This document shows, piece by piece, positions 14,721 to 22,324 of a stretch of 22,356 nt of DNA. The position numbers and the translations under genes were made by a program. Each line of letters starts with the position of its first letter. Position 1 is the first letter of the stretch. Location of the stretch: assembly GCA_002789815.1 (NCBI GenBank), contig PFTZ01000075.1:1-22356 (forward strand), written 5' to 3'. The notes below the pieces were generated by a model, which worked only from the letters and a program-made list of their open reading frames with translations, searched no databases and had not been told where the DNA came from. Source of the DNA: Candidatus Berkelbacteria bacterium CG_4_9_14_3_um_filter_39_23 (GTDB lineage: Bacteria; Patescibacteriota; UBA1384; GWA2-35-9; CG2-30-39-44).

Positions 14721-14750
14721 ATTATACCAAATTACTCGGTGAATTTGCAA
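14721..14750 (-). promoter_or_regulatory. promoter of the HEPN-MNT pair, predicted leaderless
   Basis: -35 TTGCAA (14745-14750), 18-nt spacer, -10 TATAAT (14721-14726) with an extended TGG just upstream. Six bases separate it from ATG 14714, the same spacing as at murG. There is no SD. Confidence 0.65.
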
Positions 14751-14754
14751 CCTG

Positions 14755-17700
14755 TCAAAGCCCGACTAGCTCGCTAATTTTTTCCATTTGTAATTTTATA
14801 TAATTCCGAATTCTGGCGTCTGGTATCTGACTGCTTGATCCTGTTTCTGGTAACGCGGTTACGCTACTTGTGCTAGCGCTAGCGCCGTCGGTTGGAGTGG
14901 TAAAAACCTGAGTCGCATTTTGGGAAATATTGCCAGTCGTGTCATACGAGCGAACAGTATAATAATAAGTTGTGCCAGCTGTCAAAGTGGTATTTTCATA
15001 AGACGCGGTGGTGTCTGATACAGTTGACACAACCAAATCGCCCAGTGCGCCCGAAGTGGTGGAGCGATAAATTTTAATTCCCGCAAAATCAGCGTCAGAT
15101 GGATTGGTCCAAGCAAGGGTGGCTTTATGCGACCCGGCGGTGGCAGTAATGCCAGTCGGAGCAGAAGGCGCGGTCGTATCCGCCACATCGGTGGTAATAG
15201 CAAAAACAGTAAAGTGATCAATTGAAATTGTCACTGTGTTATTGTCTCTGTCAATAGCGATTGTTGCTACTTGCTCCCACTCGCCGGTTGTTTCGTTGTA
15301 GTATTTCAAAGTCAAATCGTCCTCGGTCAACCCTTTATCAGTCAAGATAGCGTCTGTGAAAGGAAATGAAATAGTTATATCGGAATTGAATGTGATCACT
15401 TGCGTGCCATCTGGTTCGGTCACAGAAAAATCATAACCATACCAGAGCGGTTTATCGCCTTTTTGCGAAGGTAAAGTGGCGCTGGGCGTGGCAGTAAAAG
15501 TAACGGTTGCCGGCGGATTATCCGCATCTGTCACGCAAGCGTTAGCTGGAATACTAATCACCGTGCCGTCTGACAGTGAAATAGTTTTAAGCTTGGTCGG
15601 ATCAAAAGTCGAAGAAATCGAATCAGGCAATGGCCAATTTTGGGCAGTTAAAGATATATTTTGCGTGTTGGTGGCATTGCCTTCTGTTTCTACCAAATAC
15701 TCACTGCTCATATAAACCGTCTGATCGTTTTCTTTGACCGCGCCAATATGCCAAATATCATTTTTGGTCGCGTTCACACTATAAGTTCCGTCCGCGCCAG
15801 CTGTGGCATCCGAGCCTCCGCCTTTTTCTGCCCATGCCCAAACATAAGCGCTGGTAGTGGCGCCATCCAAAGTTACCGTGCCAGAAATCTGCGAATCTAC
15901 CTGGCGAAAGACTAAATTGGCAGTAGCTGGGTTAGGGGCATCAACCGTTTTTTGCTGTTCCTCCGGGTTAATCAAACTTTGCGAAGACGCCTGCCAGTAT
16001 GGCATTGAAGCATTGACATAATAGGTTCCAGCCGGCACGTTCATTGAAAAATTTCCTTCTGCGTCAGTCCAGGCAGTGTTGGCATAATACCACATCATTT
16101 TATTGCCGTTATCTTTCTTTTTTCCGCTACGAGTGTCAAAGCTCACCGGTATATTTTCCATACCAGTATCATCGTATTTTTTAACTGAACCTGTAATGCG
16201 CGAGTCAATTTTACGCAAAGTAATGTCCTTGACAATGGTTTGACCGGACGCAATCGTCACTTTATTGTCGTCCATCAGCTGAGACGCGTAGCCAGAATTA
16301 TAATCCACCCAAAAGCTCATAAACCAAGAACCGGCAGCGACTTTCATCGTGTATTGACCAGTAGTAGTGTCAACCGACCCGCCTGCCCATGAATGGCGAT
16401 TATTGCTGGCATTCACCCACGCCCATTGCCCGGTCACCGCATTGCCGTCAACATCTTTCAAGTAACCCGTGATAGTGGCATCGTTTTTCAGCATCACCAC
16501 ATTGATTTCCTGCGAACCATTGGCAGCCACTGTCGCTGAGGTGGAATCGCCCGGGCTGTAATCTTGCCCTCCCCAGCCGACCGTAATCTTGTGAGTGCCA
16601 GCTGGAACTTTCATCGTAAATTTACCGTTGGTCACTGACGCGCCCACATTTGAATACCAGTATTCTTGACCCATATCTGAAGTATCAATGTAAGCCCAGG
16701 AATTTAAAGAAGATAAAATCGCGCCGTCAGTATCCACCACTGTGCCGTTAATGATGGCGTTTAAAGTCATAAAAGTAAAATTCTTGCTGGTTTGCGATGT
16801 TCCGCTTACCACAGTCACTGCCAAAGGTTTGCCTAGATAAGTATAGTTGGAATTCCAGTTGGGATAAACATTAATTTGCCATTCGCCGGGCGAAACTAAT
16901 AAATCATAATTTCCGCTGGAGTCTGTAGTGGCGTTTGCCCAGTCATAGTTGCTACTGCTATTTTTCCAACCATAGACATTGGCGCCTTGCACGCCAGTTC
17001 CGTTTTCATCCACCACCTGTCCAGAAATGTGATCGGTTTTTTGGCTATATACAATTTTTATCACCAAGCTGGTATCGCTGTCTTTCACAGCTAAAACCTG
17101 CGAATTAAGCGCGTCCCAACCACCGGATGAATTTTGCTGATACACATTTTCCAGATAATTACTGTTGTCCGAGCTCCAAGGATATACTTTAAATTTACCG
17201 GCAATCAGTTTGCCGGAAAAAACATTCGTGTCATAAAGCGATTTGTAAAAACCAGACCACGGCGCGGAATTTTGGTAAATTGACACTCCACCAGAAGTGA
17301 TAGCGGTATCATTGCCGTTTGCGTCCCTTAAAACCATAGTGCCTGATACTGTGCAATCAGGAATCGTCACGGTTAGATTTAAAGTTGACGACTCAGCTGA
17401 TTGGTCGTTGGTAAAACTAATGTTCTGGGCGCTGTTTTCGTTCACCCAAGTGCCGTCCCAACCGCCAGACAGCGACACGCTCCACGCGCCACCGGAAAGT
17501 TTCATTGAGTAGGCGCCATTGGAATCCGTATTAGCGTAAGCATAATCCCAAGTCCCGGATTGGTTGGCGTAAATATATGCGTTAGAGATTTTTGTTCCAT
17601 CTGAACCAGTGATTACGCCGGATAAGGTTTTAGTTTTTTCCTCGAGAGTAATATCTTTTAATTGATTGGTGCCGTCTAAAGTGAGTGTGGCAGTGTATCG

Positions 17701-18438
17701 TTTGATATTTTGTTTATCCCATGGCGGAGAAACCTGTAAACTATATGAGCCAGCCGGCAAAGTGTCGCCTAACTCATAATAACCGTCAGAGTTGGTGTTT
17801 GAATAAGCGTAGTGCTGATAACTGGTGTCGTAAAGTGAAAGGTACATTCCGCTTTGGGCAACGCCGTTTAATGTGGCAGTGCCGTGCACAGAAATTGTGC
17901 CGATGGTGAAGGTATCGGACATATACTGACGGTTGCTGTAGCTTCCGTCAATGTCTGTGCCGTAGCGGTTGGTATAGACTTGGAGTTGATAACCGCCGGC
18001 ATAATATGGGTTGCGGACATTCAATAATTTGATTTCAACAGCTGATCCGCCGGCTAAGGTATTGCCATAAGGAACCGTAAATGCTAAATTGTTGCCGGAA
18101 AAATAGCTTTTTTCCAGTTTGATAGAAGTAGCGCCGTCCACTTTGATATAATCTAACGACGCGCTGTAAGTGTCGAAATACCCCCAGTCATTGCCCCGAA
18201 AAACCATATAAACATAGCCGTATTGCGACAAGTCGCTGGCTGTAGTAAAGGCGATCGTGTAGTCGGCGTTGGTGTTGACGCTATTGTTAGACGGCGTTAC
18301 AGTAATTGACGATATCGCGCCGGCTTTGGCTTTGGGAACTGAGTTTTGATTGACTGTTTGGCTGGTGTTGAGCCAAATCGCTAAAAATCCGATGGCAAGC
18401 GCCACTCCTGCCCGTGTGAACCATTTAATAGATCTCAT
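14755..18438 (-). CDS. giant secreted protein with tandem CarboxypepD_reg-like, ZU5-like and FN3 domains
   Basis: A 1227-residue secreted or surface protein. A basic N terminus and hydrophobic helix (10-22) form a signal peptide, with likely cleavage near A-K-A-G (37-40). After an N-terminal beta domain (41-180) come about eight tandem units (starting near 183, 268, 362, 468, 559, 653, 745, 848). Each begins like D-x-x-I-x-G-x-V and carries A/T-D-x-x-G-x-Y/F and P-A-G-x-Y/W blocks, the carboxypeptidase regulatory-like (transthyretin-type) pattern, here rich in Trp and Tyr. Then follow a ZU5-like domain (about 940-1080), an FN3 domain (1090-1182), a Ser/Thr linker, and LPETG (1196-1200). The 27 residues after LPETG are not a membrane helix, so sortase anchoring is unclear. 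Roles in adhesion or host contact are inference. No SD precedes ATG 18438. Confidence 0.85.
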   Translation of the reverse strand: MRSIKWFTRAGVALAIGFLAIWLNTSQTVNQNSVPKAKAGAISSITVTPSNNSVNTNADYTIAFTTASDLSQYGYVYMVFRGNDWGYFDTYSASLDYIKVDGATSIKLEKSYFSGNNLAFTVPYGNTLAGGSAVEIKLLNVRNPYYAGGYQLQVYTNRYGTDIDGSYSNRQYMSDTFTIGTISVHGTATLNGVAQSGMYLSLYDTSYQHYAYSNTNSDGYYELGDTLPAGSYSLQVSPPWDKQNIKRYTATLTLDGTNQLKDITLEEKTKTLSGVITGSDGTKISNAYIYANQSGTWDYAYANTDSNGAYSMKLSGGAWSVSLSGGWDGTWVNENSAQNISFTNDQSAESSTLNLTVTIPDCTVSGTMVLRDANGNDTAITSGGVSIYQNSAPWSGFYKSLYDTNVFSGKLIAGKFKVYPWSSDNSNYLENVYQQNSSGGWDALNSQVLAVKDSDTSLVIKIVYSQKTDHISGQVVDENGTGVQGANVYGWKNSSSNYDWANATTDSSGNYDLLVSPGEWQINVYPNWNSNYTYLGKPLAVTVVSGTSQTSKNFTFMTLNAIINGTVVDTDGAILSSLNSWAYIDTSDMGQEYWYSNVGASVTNGKFTMKVPAGTHKITVGWGGQDYSPGDSTSATVAANGSQEINVVMLKNDATITGYLKDVDGNAVTGQWAWVNASNNRHSWAGGSVDTTTGQYTMKVAAGSWFMSFWVDYNSGYASQLMDDNKVTIASGQTIVKDITLRKIDSRITGSVKKYDDTGMENIPVSFDTRSGKKKDNGNKMMWYYANTAWTDAEGNFSMNVPAGTYYVNASMPYWQASSQSLINPEEQQKTVDAPNPATANLVFRQVDSQISGTVTLDGATTSAYVWAWAEKGGGSDATAGADGTYSVNATKNDIWHIGAVKENDQTVYMSSEYLVETEGNATNTQNISLTAQNWPLPDSISSTFDPTKLKTISLSDGTVISIPANACVTDADNPPATVTFTATPSATLPSQKGDKPLWYGYDFSVTEPDGTQVITFNSDITISFPFTDAILTDKGLTEDDLTLKYYNETTGEWEQVATIAIDRDNNTVTISIDHFTVFAITTDVADTTAPSAPTGITATAGSHKATLAWTNPSDADFAGIKIYRSTTSGALGDLVVSTVSDTTASYENTTLTAGTTYYYTVRSYDTTGNISQNATQVFTTPTDGASASTSSVTALPETGSSSQIPDARIRNYIKLQMEKISELVGL

Positions 18439-18515
18439 TTTTTTTCGCTATAATTTGCTTGATAATTTTGCCATTGCGACAAAAAAATTAGGCAAACCCT
18501 GAAAATGATCCTCAT
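18435..18515 (-). CDS. possible 26-codon leader ORF overlapping the giant-protein start
   Basis: ATG 18515 opens a 26-codon frame (starts M-R-I-I-F-R-V-C-L) whose TGA overlaps the ATG of the 1227-residue gene as ATGA. The large gene has no SD, so ribosomes finishing this ORF could restart there. It has no SD or recognisable domain itself and could be chance. Confidence 0.22.
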   Translation of the reverse strand: MRIIFRVCLIFLSQWQNYQANYSEKK

Positions 18516-18544
18516 AAATTATTTTTTTGTTTTGATTGTAAATT

Positions 18545-18643
18545 TTATGACCAAATTGATATGGCTTTTGAAGTCCAAAAAATCACCAAAGCGCATATGC
18601 CTAAAAATATGACTATCCAAATTATTTTTTTGGTTAGTTTCAT
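18545..18643 (-). CDS. possible 32-residue single-span membrane peptide
   Basis: ATG 18643 opens a 32-codon frame. It starts M-K-L-T-K-K and is followed by one hydrophobic helix (about residues 7-23, I-I-W-I-V-I-F-L-G-I...) and a short polar end (S-K-A-I-S-I-W-S). The basic N terminus plus single helix resembles small membrane proteins or a bare signal anchor. A TATAAT box lies 8 nt before the ATG, as at other predicted leaderless starts here. It may be a real small protein or the remnant of an anchored protein that lost its outer domain. Confidence 0.4.
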   Translation of the reverse strand: MKLTKKIIWIVIFLGICALVIFWTSKAISIWS

Positions 18644-18651
18644 TTAATTTA

Positions 18652-18680
18652 ATTATAACTGTTTTAAACACAACGCGCAA
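18652..18680 (-). promoter_or_regulatory. promoter before the small membrane peptide, predicted near-leaderless
   Basis: -35-like TTGCGC (18675-18680), 17-nt spacer, -10 TATAAT (18652-18657), then 8 nt to ATG 18643. This may also be the promoter for the giant protein gene downstream, for which I see no better one. Confidence 0.5.
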
Positions 18681-18702
18681 AACTTGTCAAGACTAAAAAA
18701 TT

Positions 18703-18734
18703 AAAAACGGCAACCCCGAGGGGTTGCCGTTTTT
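18703..18734. terminator. strong intrinsic terminator, usable on both strands
   Basis: A perfect 15-bp inverted repeat: AAAAACGGCAACCCC (18703-18717), GGGGTTGCCGTTTTT (18720-18734). On the minus strand it ends in TTTTT and further T-runs, 22 nt after the stop of the gene at 18757, which it should terminate. The symmetric A/T ends would also work for plus-strand transcripts. Confidence 0.9.
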
Positions 18735-18756
18735 GAAATTAAAATTAGTATTGCTA

Positions 18757-19935
18757 CTACAACGAAAAATCACCTTCATCAATATTAACAAGTATTAGTA
18801 TAACCTCTCCTTTTGTTGGTCTTAAACCAAACGTCTTCTCAAAGTGTTTGTCAAGAACTTTTCGATTGGTGCTTTTTTGTGTTACAATCGCTTGCCCACT
18901 GATACTGCAATCTAATCTGTCTGGCTTGTAGGATCCGTCTGCTTTCGGACCTTCAAAAATCGTTGGTATTAATTGGAACCCAGCTACGGTTGAATACAAG
19001 CCATTATAATCACCATCGGTAAAGGAAAATGGTGTGGGTGATGGTACCTTAGAAGGTTGTACCCCCGGTGGCGTAGAACACTTCACCTCTCCGGTTGTCT
19101 TTATTGTTGCATCATCCCACCCTCTTCCTATTCTGCCAATCTTGGCTTCCTGACAATTATATTTTACATTTATTGGCGATGTTATCGCGTTAACAGGAAT
19201 CGTTATATCGGAAGGTACATCTTCAGTGCTATTTATACTACCGCTATTAAACATTTCAATCTCAACTTTTTCGGCACAATTACCCTCGACAGCAAAGACC
19301 AATCTGTGATTCATGTACCCTTTTGTCGCTGATATGAGCGCGTCTTTAGAAATAGTTGCTTCAATTTTAAAACTCCCATCTTGGCCTACTGGGCTCGCGA
19401 CAACATCTCTAGTTTTATCCGGAGGCCCCAACGGCGAAGCGTTAGGGTCTGCAAAAAACGTTTTATTATAAGTATTGATACTTATCCTTGTTTTCAGGGT
19501 AGCGGGGGACATGCCATATCCACTTCCAAGCTCATAAGATGGATTAAGCGCTACCGACGATGTCGGTACTTCTAAAAATACTATTGATTGGGCATTATAC
19601 TGCACGCTTCCGCTAGCCTTGATTGTGACTAATTGATTCGTTCCTTGATTTTGTATTGTTGCTGGATCGGTTTGTGTTGTTGATCCATTTTGACCTGAAC
19701 CCTGGCCAGACCCACCAGTTTGCCCACTAGGCGGTACGATAATCGTTGCCTGGCTCGAACCGGTCTGCCCAAAACCAGGCTCTAAACCAAAATACTTCAT
19801 ATAAGTATCCGCCATATAAGTATCCGCTCCGACATAACCGTTTCTCCACAGTAGCCAACCAGCGAGTCCGAGAATTAAAATGGCTCCGACCAAAGAAATA
19901 ATTTTAGTCCGAGTCCAGTGAATTTTTAGCTTCAT
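18757..19935 (-). CDS. membrane-anchored extracellular protein of unknown function
   Basis: A 392-residue protein. The basic N terminus (K-L-K-I-H-W-T-R-T-K) and helix at about 12-30 form a signal anchor with the rest outside. Residues 37-46 repeat D-T-Y-M-A, made by a 15-bp tandem duplication. A Gly/Gln/Ser/Thr-rich linker (55-100) leads to a mostly beta domain beginning VTIKASGSVQYNAQSIVFLE. Several cysteines in the last half (such as C-A-E-K, N-C-Q-E, V-K-C-S, L-D-C-S) might pair. A Pro/Ser stretch (P-S-K-V-P-S-P-T-P) separates a final domain. I do not recognise the family. ATG 19935 is preceded by GAGGG and a perfect 9-bp inverted repeat (19950-19972). The gene ends at a strong terminator, so it is probably a single-gene unit. 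Confidence 0.75.
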   Translation of the reverse strand: MKLKIHWTRTKIISLVGAILILGLAGWLLWRNGYVGADTYMADTYMKYFGLEPGFGQTGSSQATIIVPPSGQTGGSGQGSGQNGSTTQTDPATIQNQGTNQLVTIKASGSVQYNAQSIVFLEVPTSSVALNPSYELGSGYGMSPATLKTRISINTYNKTFFADPNASPLGPPDKTRDVVASPVGQDGSFKIEATISKDALISATKGYMNHRLVFAVEGNCAEKVEIEMFNSGSINSTEDVPSDITIPVNAITSPINVKYNCQEAKIGRIGRGWDDATIKTTGEVKCSTPPGVQPSKVPSPTPFSFTDGDYNGLYSTVAGFQLIPTIFEGPKADGSYKPDRLDCSISGQAIVTQKSTNRKVLDKHFEKTFGLRPTKGEVILILVNIDEGDFSL

Positions 19936-19949
19936 TTTTCCCTCTTCAG

Positions 19950-19972
19950 AGCATATTGATTTACAATATGCT
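19950..19972. promoter_or_regulatory. perfect 9-bp inverted repeat in the 5' leader of the anchored protein gene
   Basis: AGCATATTG, 5-nt centre, CAATATGCT, ending 14 nt before ATG 19935. It could be an operator or an RNA hairpin next to the SD. On the plus strand it is followed by CTTTTTATTTTG, so it could also terminate rightward antisense transcripts. No gene needing that is seen. Confidence 0.4.
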
Positions 19973-20100
19973 TTTTATTTTGTTTTGTTATTTTTTACTT
20001 TAATCTAATTATCCCCCCCAGCTGGATTTGTCAAGTCATGTGTTATATTCTAGAATAAACAGGGTTGTAAATCAGTCAAAAATGGGCTATACCCCAAATC

Positions 20101-20121
20101 AAAAACCGCCCTTACGGGCGG
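20101..20121 (-). terminator. intrinsic terminator of the M48-like/M23 lipoprotein gene
   Basis: On the minus strand CCGCCC, loop GTAA, GGGCGG (20106-20121) is followed by TTTTTG (20101-20105). It lies about 86 nt after the stop at 20208. Confidence 0.8.
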
Positions 20122-20207
20122 CTAAGCGACAACAAACGGTTAAGCAACCAATTAAAATTCCCATACAAAAACAATTATACAAAAGCAAACTTATTTCAAG
20201 CCACAAG

Positions 20208-21887
20208 CTACAAATCAAACTCTATTTTGATATTTCGCACCAGCGAATCGTCAAACCCTTGTCTTACATTGGGAATAAACGACTTGATATAAAATATATT
20301 GTCAGTCTGCAAAATGCTTGAATCGAAACTGTAACGATACTCTTGCCATTCACTTGTTTCAGGAATAATGCGACAAATCTCGTGATGATTGATGAAAAAA
20401 ATCGGATCTTTTTTCGGCACCGCCCGCAATTCGAAAGTTAGCGCTGACTGGCTACCACTTTGTTTGGCTTGAAAACGACTGTCCCAAAAAATTCGCGCGT
20501 CGGAAGTATCATCGCCTAAGTGTATTTCTTTTTCTTGTAAAGTAATTGCTTCGGCGATCGCTTGGCTAACCTGAGCAGAATGTCTGGCTAAAAAAGTTGA
20601 AGGCGCGATAAAGCCATAATCTTCGAGCGTGTCACCTTTTTTATATTCACCTGGTAAATACCCCAAACCAAAATACCGGGGAATGCTATTTTCCGCATTA
20701 ACCCCCAAATGTAAATGGGGTGGATCCCAAACGCCAATCTCGCCGATTTTCTCGCCTGATTTAACTACTCCACTTTTTTTGGCTGTTGCCAAAACCAGAT
20801 GCCCATAATACGCCTTATAATCTAATCCGTCTTTGGTTTGATGCTGAATCACCAGAGCGCAATTGCCTTCGCCCCAGCCATTTTTGGAACACAAAACGAT
20901 TTCACCTTTATCAATACTATAAACCGCATCGCCCAGTCGCAAGGCTAAATCCTCGCCCAGATGGTATTGCCCGGCAAAATATGTTCCAAACGGTTTACCC
21001 AGTTCCAAAAACTCACAAATAATAATCGGAGGCGCGCCAGTTGGCGATGAAAATCCATTGGCTAATTGGTTAGAATTAGACTTGGTATCAACCAATTGGC
21101 TAGATTGAGTTGGCTGGGTAAAATCCGTTTGGTATTTATCTTTCAGTATAGCCAACACACAATTATTAACTCTTTTGGTATTGGAATTATGCGTCTGGCG
21201 ATAATGGCTAACTAAATTCTGCGAAAAACGAGTCGCCAAATTTGAGCTTACAAACCGCGGAGTAGTAGCACAATTTTCCAGCGCTTCAAGTTTCATCAGA
21301 AAACGAAGTATATTTTCCGGATTCTGGTCGCTTTGACACAACGCGTTGACTGCCTGCGTATCTGCGCGCAACTGAGTATCGCTTTGTCTGCCTTTGGTCA
21401 AAAAATCTGCCAGCCCTTGGCTAATAACGTTTTTATCCAGTTGAGGTATATTCATTTTTTGCGGTATTGCTTTTTTGAAAATCAATTCTATACCGGTTTC
21501 CACTATCGCTTGTCGCAAAATATCTTTAACCCCTAAATCAAGTCCCGAGCTAGCTTGCTCGATTGCTAGTACCGCGCCTATTTCATTTTCACTCCCGTTT
21601 GCCACTTCCACCATACTTTGCGACAACAAAACTGTCCCACCCGGTAAACCAAATGATTCCACCTCGCGCGAATTGATTACGCCATAGCGAAATGTTTGGC
21701 TAAAATGCTTTTCTGTCGTTCGCCCAATCCGCGACAAAGTATATGCCTCTTGATTTTCAAAACTAATCCGACCGAACCTCTTGACAATCTGATTTTGCAA
21801 TTCTTGCCCGATATTTGCTTGAGAATGAGTTGGGCAACCCGATAAACCAAACCACAAAAAAATTGCCAGCATTCCCTTGGTTTTCAT
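20208..21887 (-). CDS. lipoprotein with dead M48-like domain and M23 (LytM) endopeptidase domain
   Basis: A 559-residue exported protein. A type II signal ends at lipobox L-S-G-C18. Residues about 50-200 look like an M48 metallopeptidase: GLPGGTVLLSQSMVEVANGS (80-99) and NEIGAVLA match the block before HExxH. The zinc site, however, reads I109-E-Q-A-S113, and the later E-x-x-A-D block reads Q-L-R-A-D (172-176), so it should not bind zinc. After a Gln/Ser/Asn linker, residues 287-435 form an M23 domain with H309-x3-D313, YYGH363 and H391-L-H393, all zinc and catalytic positions present. About 440-559 is a C-terminal beta domain of unknown type. It probably cuts peptide cross-links in peptidoglycan. 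The start has AAGGAGGAG 5 nt upstream. Confidence 0.85.
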   Translation of the reverse strand: MKTKGMLAIFLWFGLSGCPTHSQANIGQELQNQIVKRFGRISFENQEAYTLSRIGRTTEKHFSQTFRYGVINSREVESFGLPGGTVLLSQSMVEVANGSENEIGAVLAIEQASSGLDLGVKDILRQAIVETGIELIFKKAIPQKMNIPQLDKNVISQGLADFLTKGRQSDTQLRADTQAVNALCQSDQNPENILRFLMKLEALENCATTPRFVSSNLATRFSQNLVSHYRQTHNSNTKRVNNCVLAILKDKYQTDFTQPTQSSQLVDTKSNSNQLANGFSSPTGAPPIIICEFLELGKPFGTYFAGQYHLGEDLALRLGDAVYSIDKGEIVLCSKNGWGEGNCALVIQHQTKDGLDYKAYYGHLVLATAKKSGVVKSGEKIGEIGVWDPPHLHLGVNAENSIPRYFGLGYLPGEYKKGDTLEDYGFIAPSTFLARHSAQVSQAIAEAITLQEKEIHLGDDTSDARIFWDSRFQAKQSGSQSALTFELRAVPKKDPIFFINHHEICRIIPETSEWQEYRYSFDSSILQTDNIFYIKSFIPNVRQGFDDSLVRNIKIEFDL

Positions 21888-21928
21888 CGCGACTCCTCCT
21901 TGTCAAAAAACGAAAACAAATCAAGTTA

Positions 21929-21937
21929 ATTATAGCA
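21929..21937 (-). promoter_or_regulatory. extended -10 promoter of the M48-like/M23 lipoprotein gene
   Basis: TGC immediately precedes TATAAT (21929-21934). The -35 region is weak (TTCGTA-like). A leader of about 35 nt with a strong SD (AAGGAGGAG, 21893-21901) follows, unlike the leaderless starts elsewhere in the window. Confidence 0.5.
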
Positions 21938-21960
21938 CAAATCTACTCTTTTACGAAACT

Positions 21961-22314
21961 TTAATCGCCTTTTCGTGTTGCGAGCATTTCCGCTAAATCT
22001 TTTTTATTTTGCTCTTGCACCTCGTTAAAATGCTTTTGGCATATCCCATGGCTCAACCCCTTATACGTAATTTCTGTTCGTTTTTGATCTCGAATAGCGC
22101 TTTCGTCCAAAATTTCAAACTGCTCTCTAGGGGTTAAATCATTGAGCGAAATATATTCTTTCCCCTGCTGACGCGCAATTTGATCTAAACTTTACCGCTG
22201 GCACCACGAACAAATCAAATATTCATTGACAAGCTGGTCTATTTTAGCTTGATATTTCCCTCGCTCGTCTGATTGCTCGTCTGAAACATTTTCTAATGAA
22301 TTTTCCTGGTTCAT
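21961..22314 (-). pseudogene. small Cys-motif protein gene with an in-frame stop
   Basis: From ATG 22314 (GGGAG upstream) a 117-codon frame is protein-like throughout but has TAA at codon 41 (22192-22194). Before the stop comes an acidic N terminus ending in L-I-C35-S-W-C38-Q-R. After it the same frame continues to GLSHGICQKHFNEV and ends K-G-D. The pair C-S-W-C ... S-H-G-I-C is a familiar block of small putative metal-binding segments (I-C-x-W-C ... F-S-H-G-I-C), so both halves belong to one protein. It is a gene broken by a single substitution, or an error in the read. Protein function is unknown. Confidence 0.6.
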
Positions 22315-22324
22315 TTTACTCCCT

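Noticed and set aside
14755..18438. CRISPR-like or DNA-level tandem array in the giant gene
   Set aside because: The repetition is at protein-domain level with strongly diverged DNA; no regular short direct repeats with spacers were seen.
20028..20321. 97-codon open frame on the plus strand
   Set aside because: It runs through a terminator and the antisense 3' end of the M23 lipoprotein gene. It is Lys/Gln-rich with no domain or SD.
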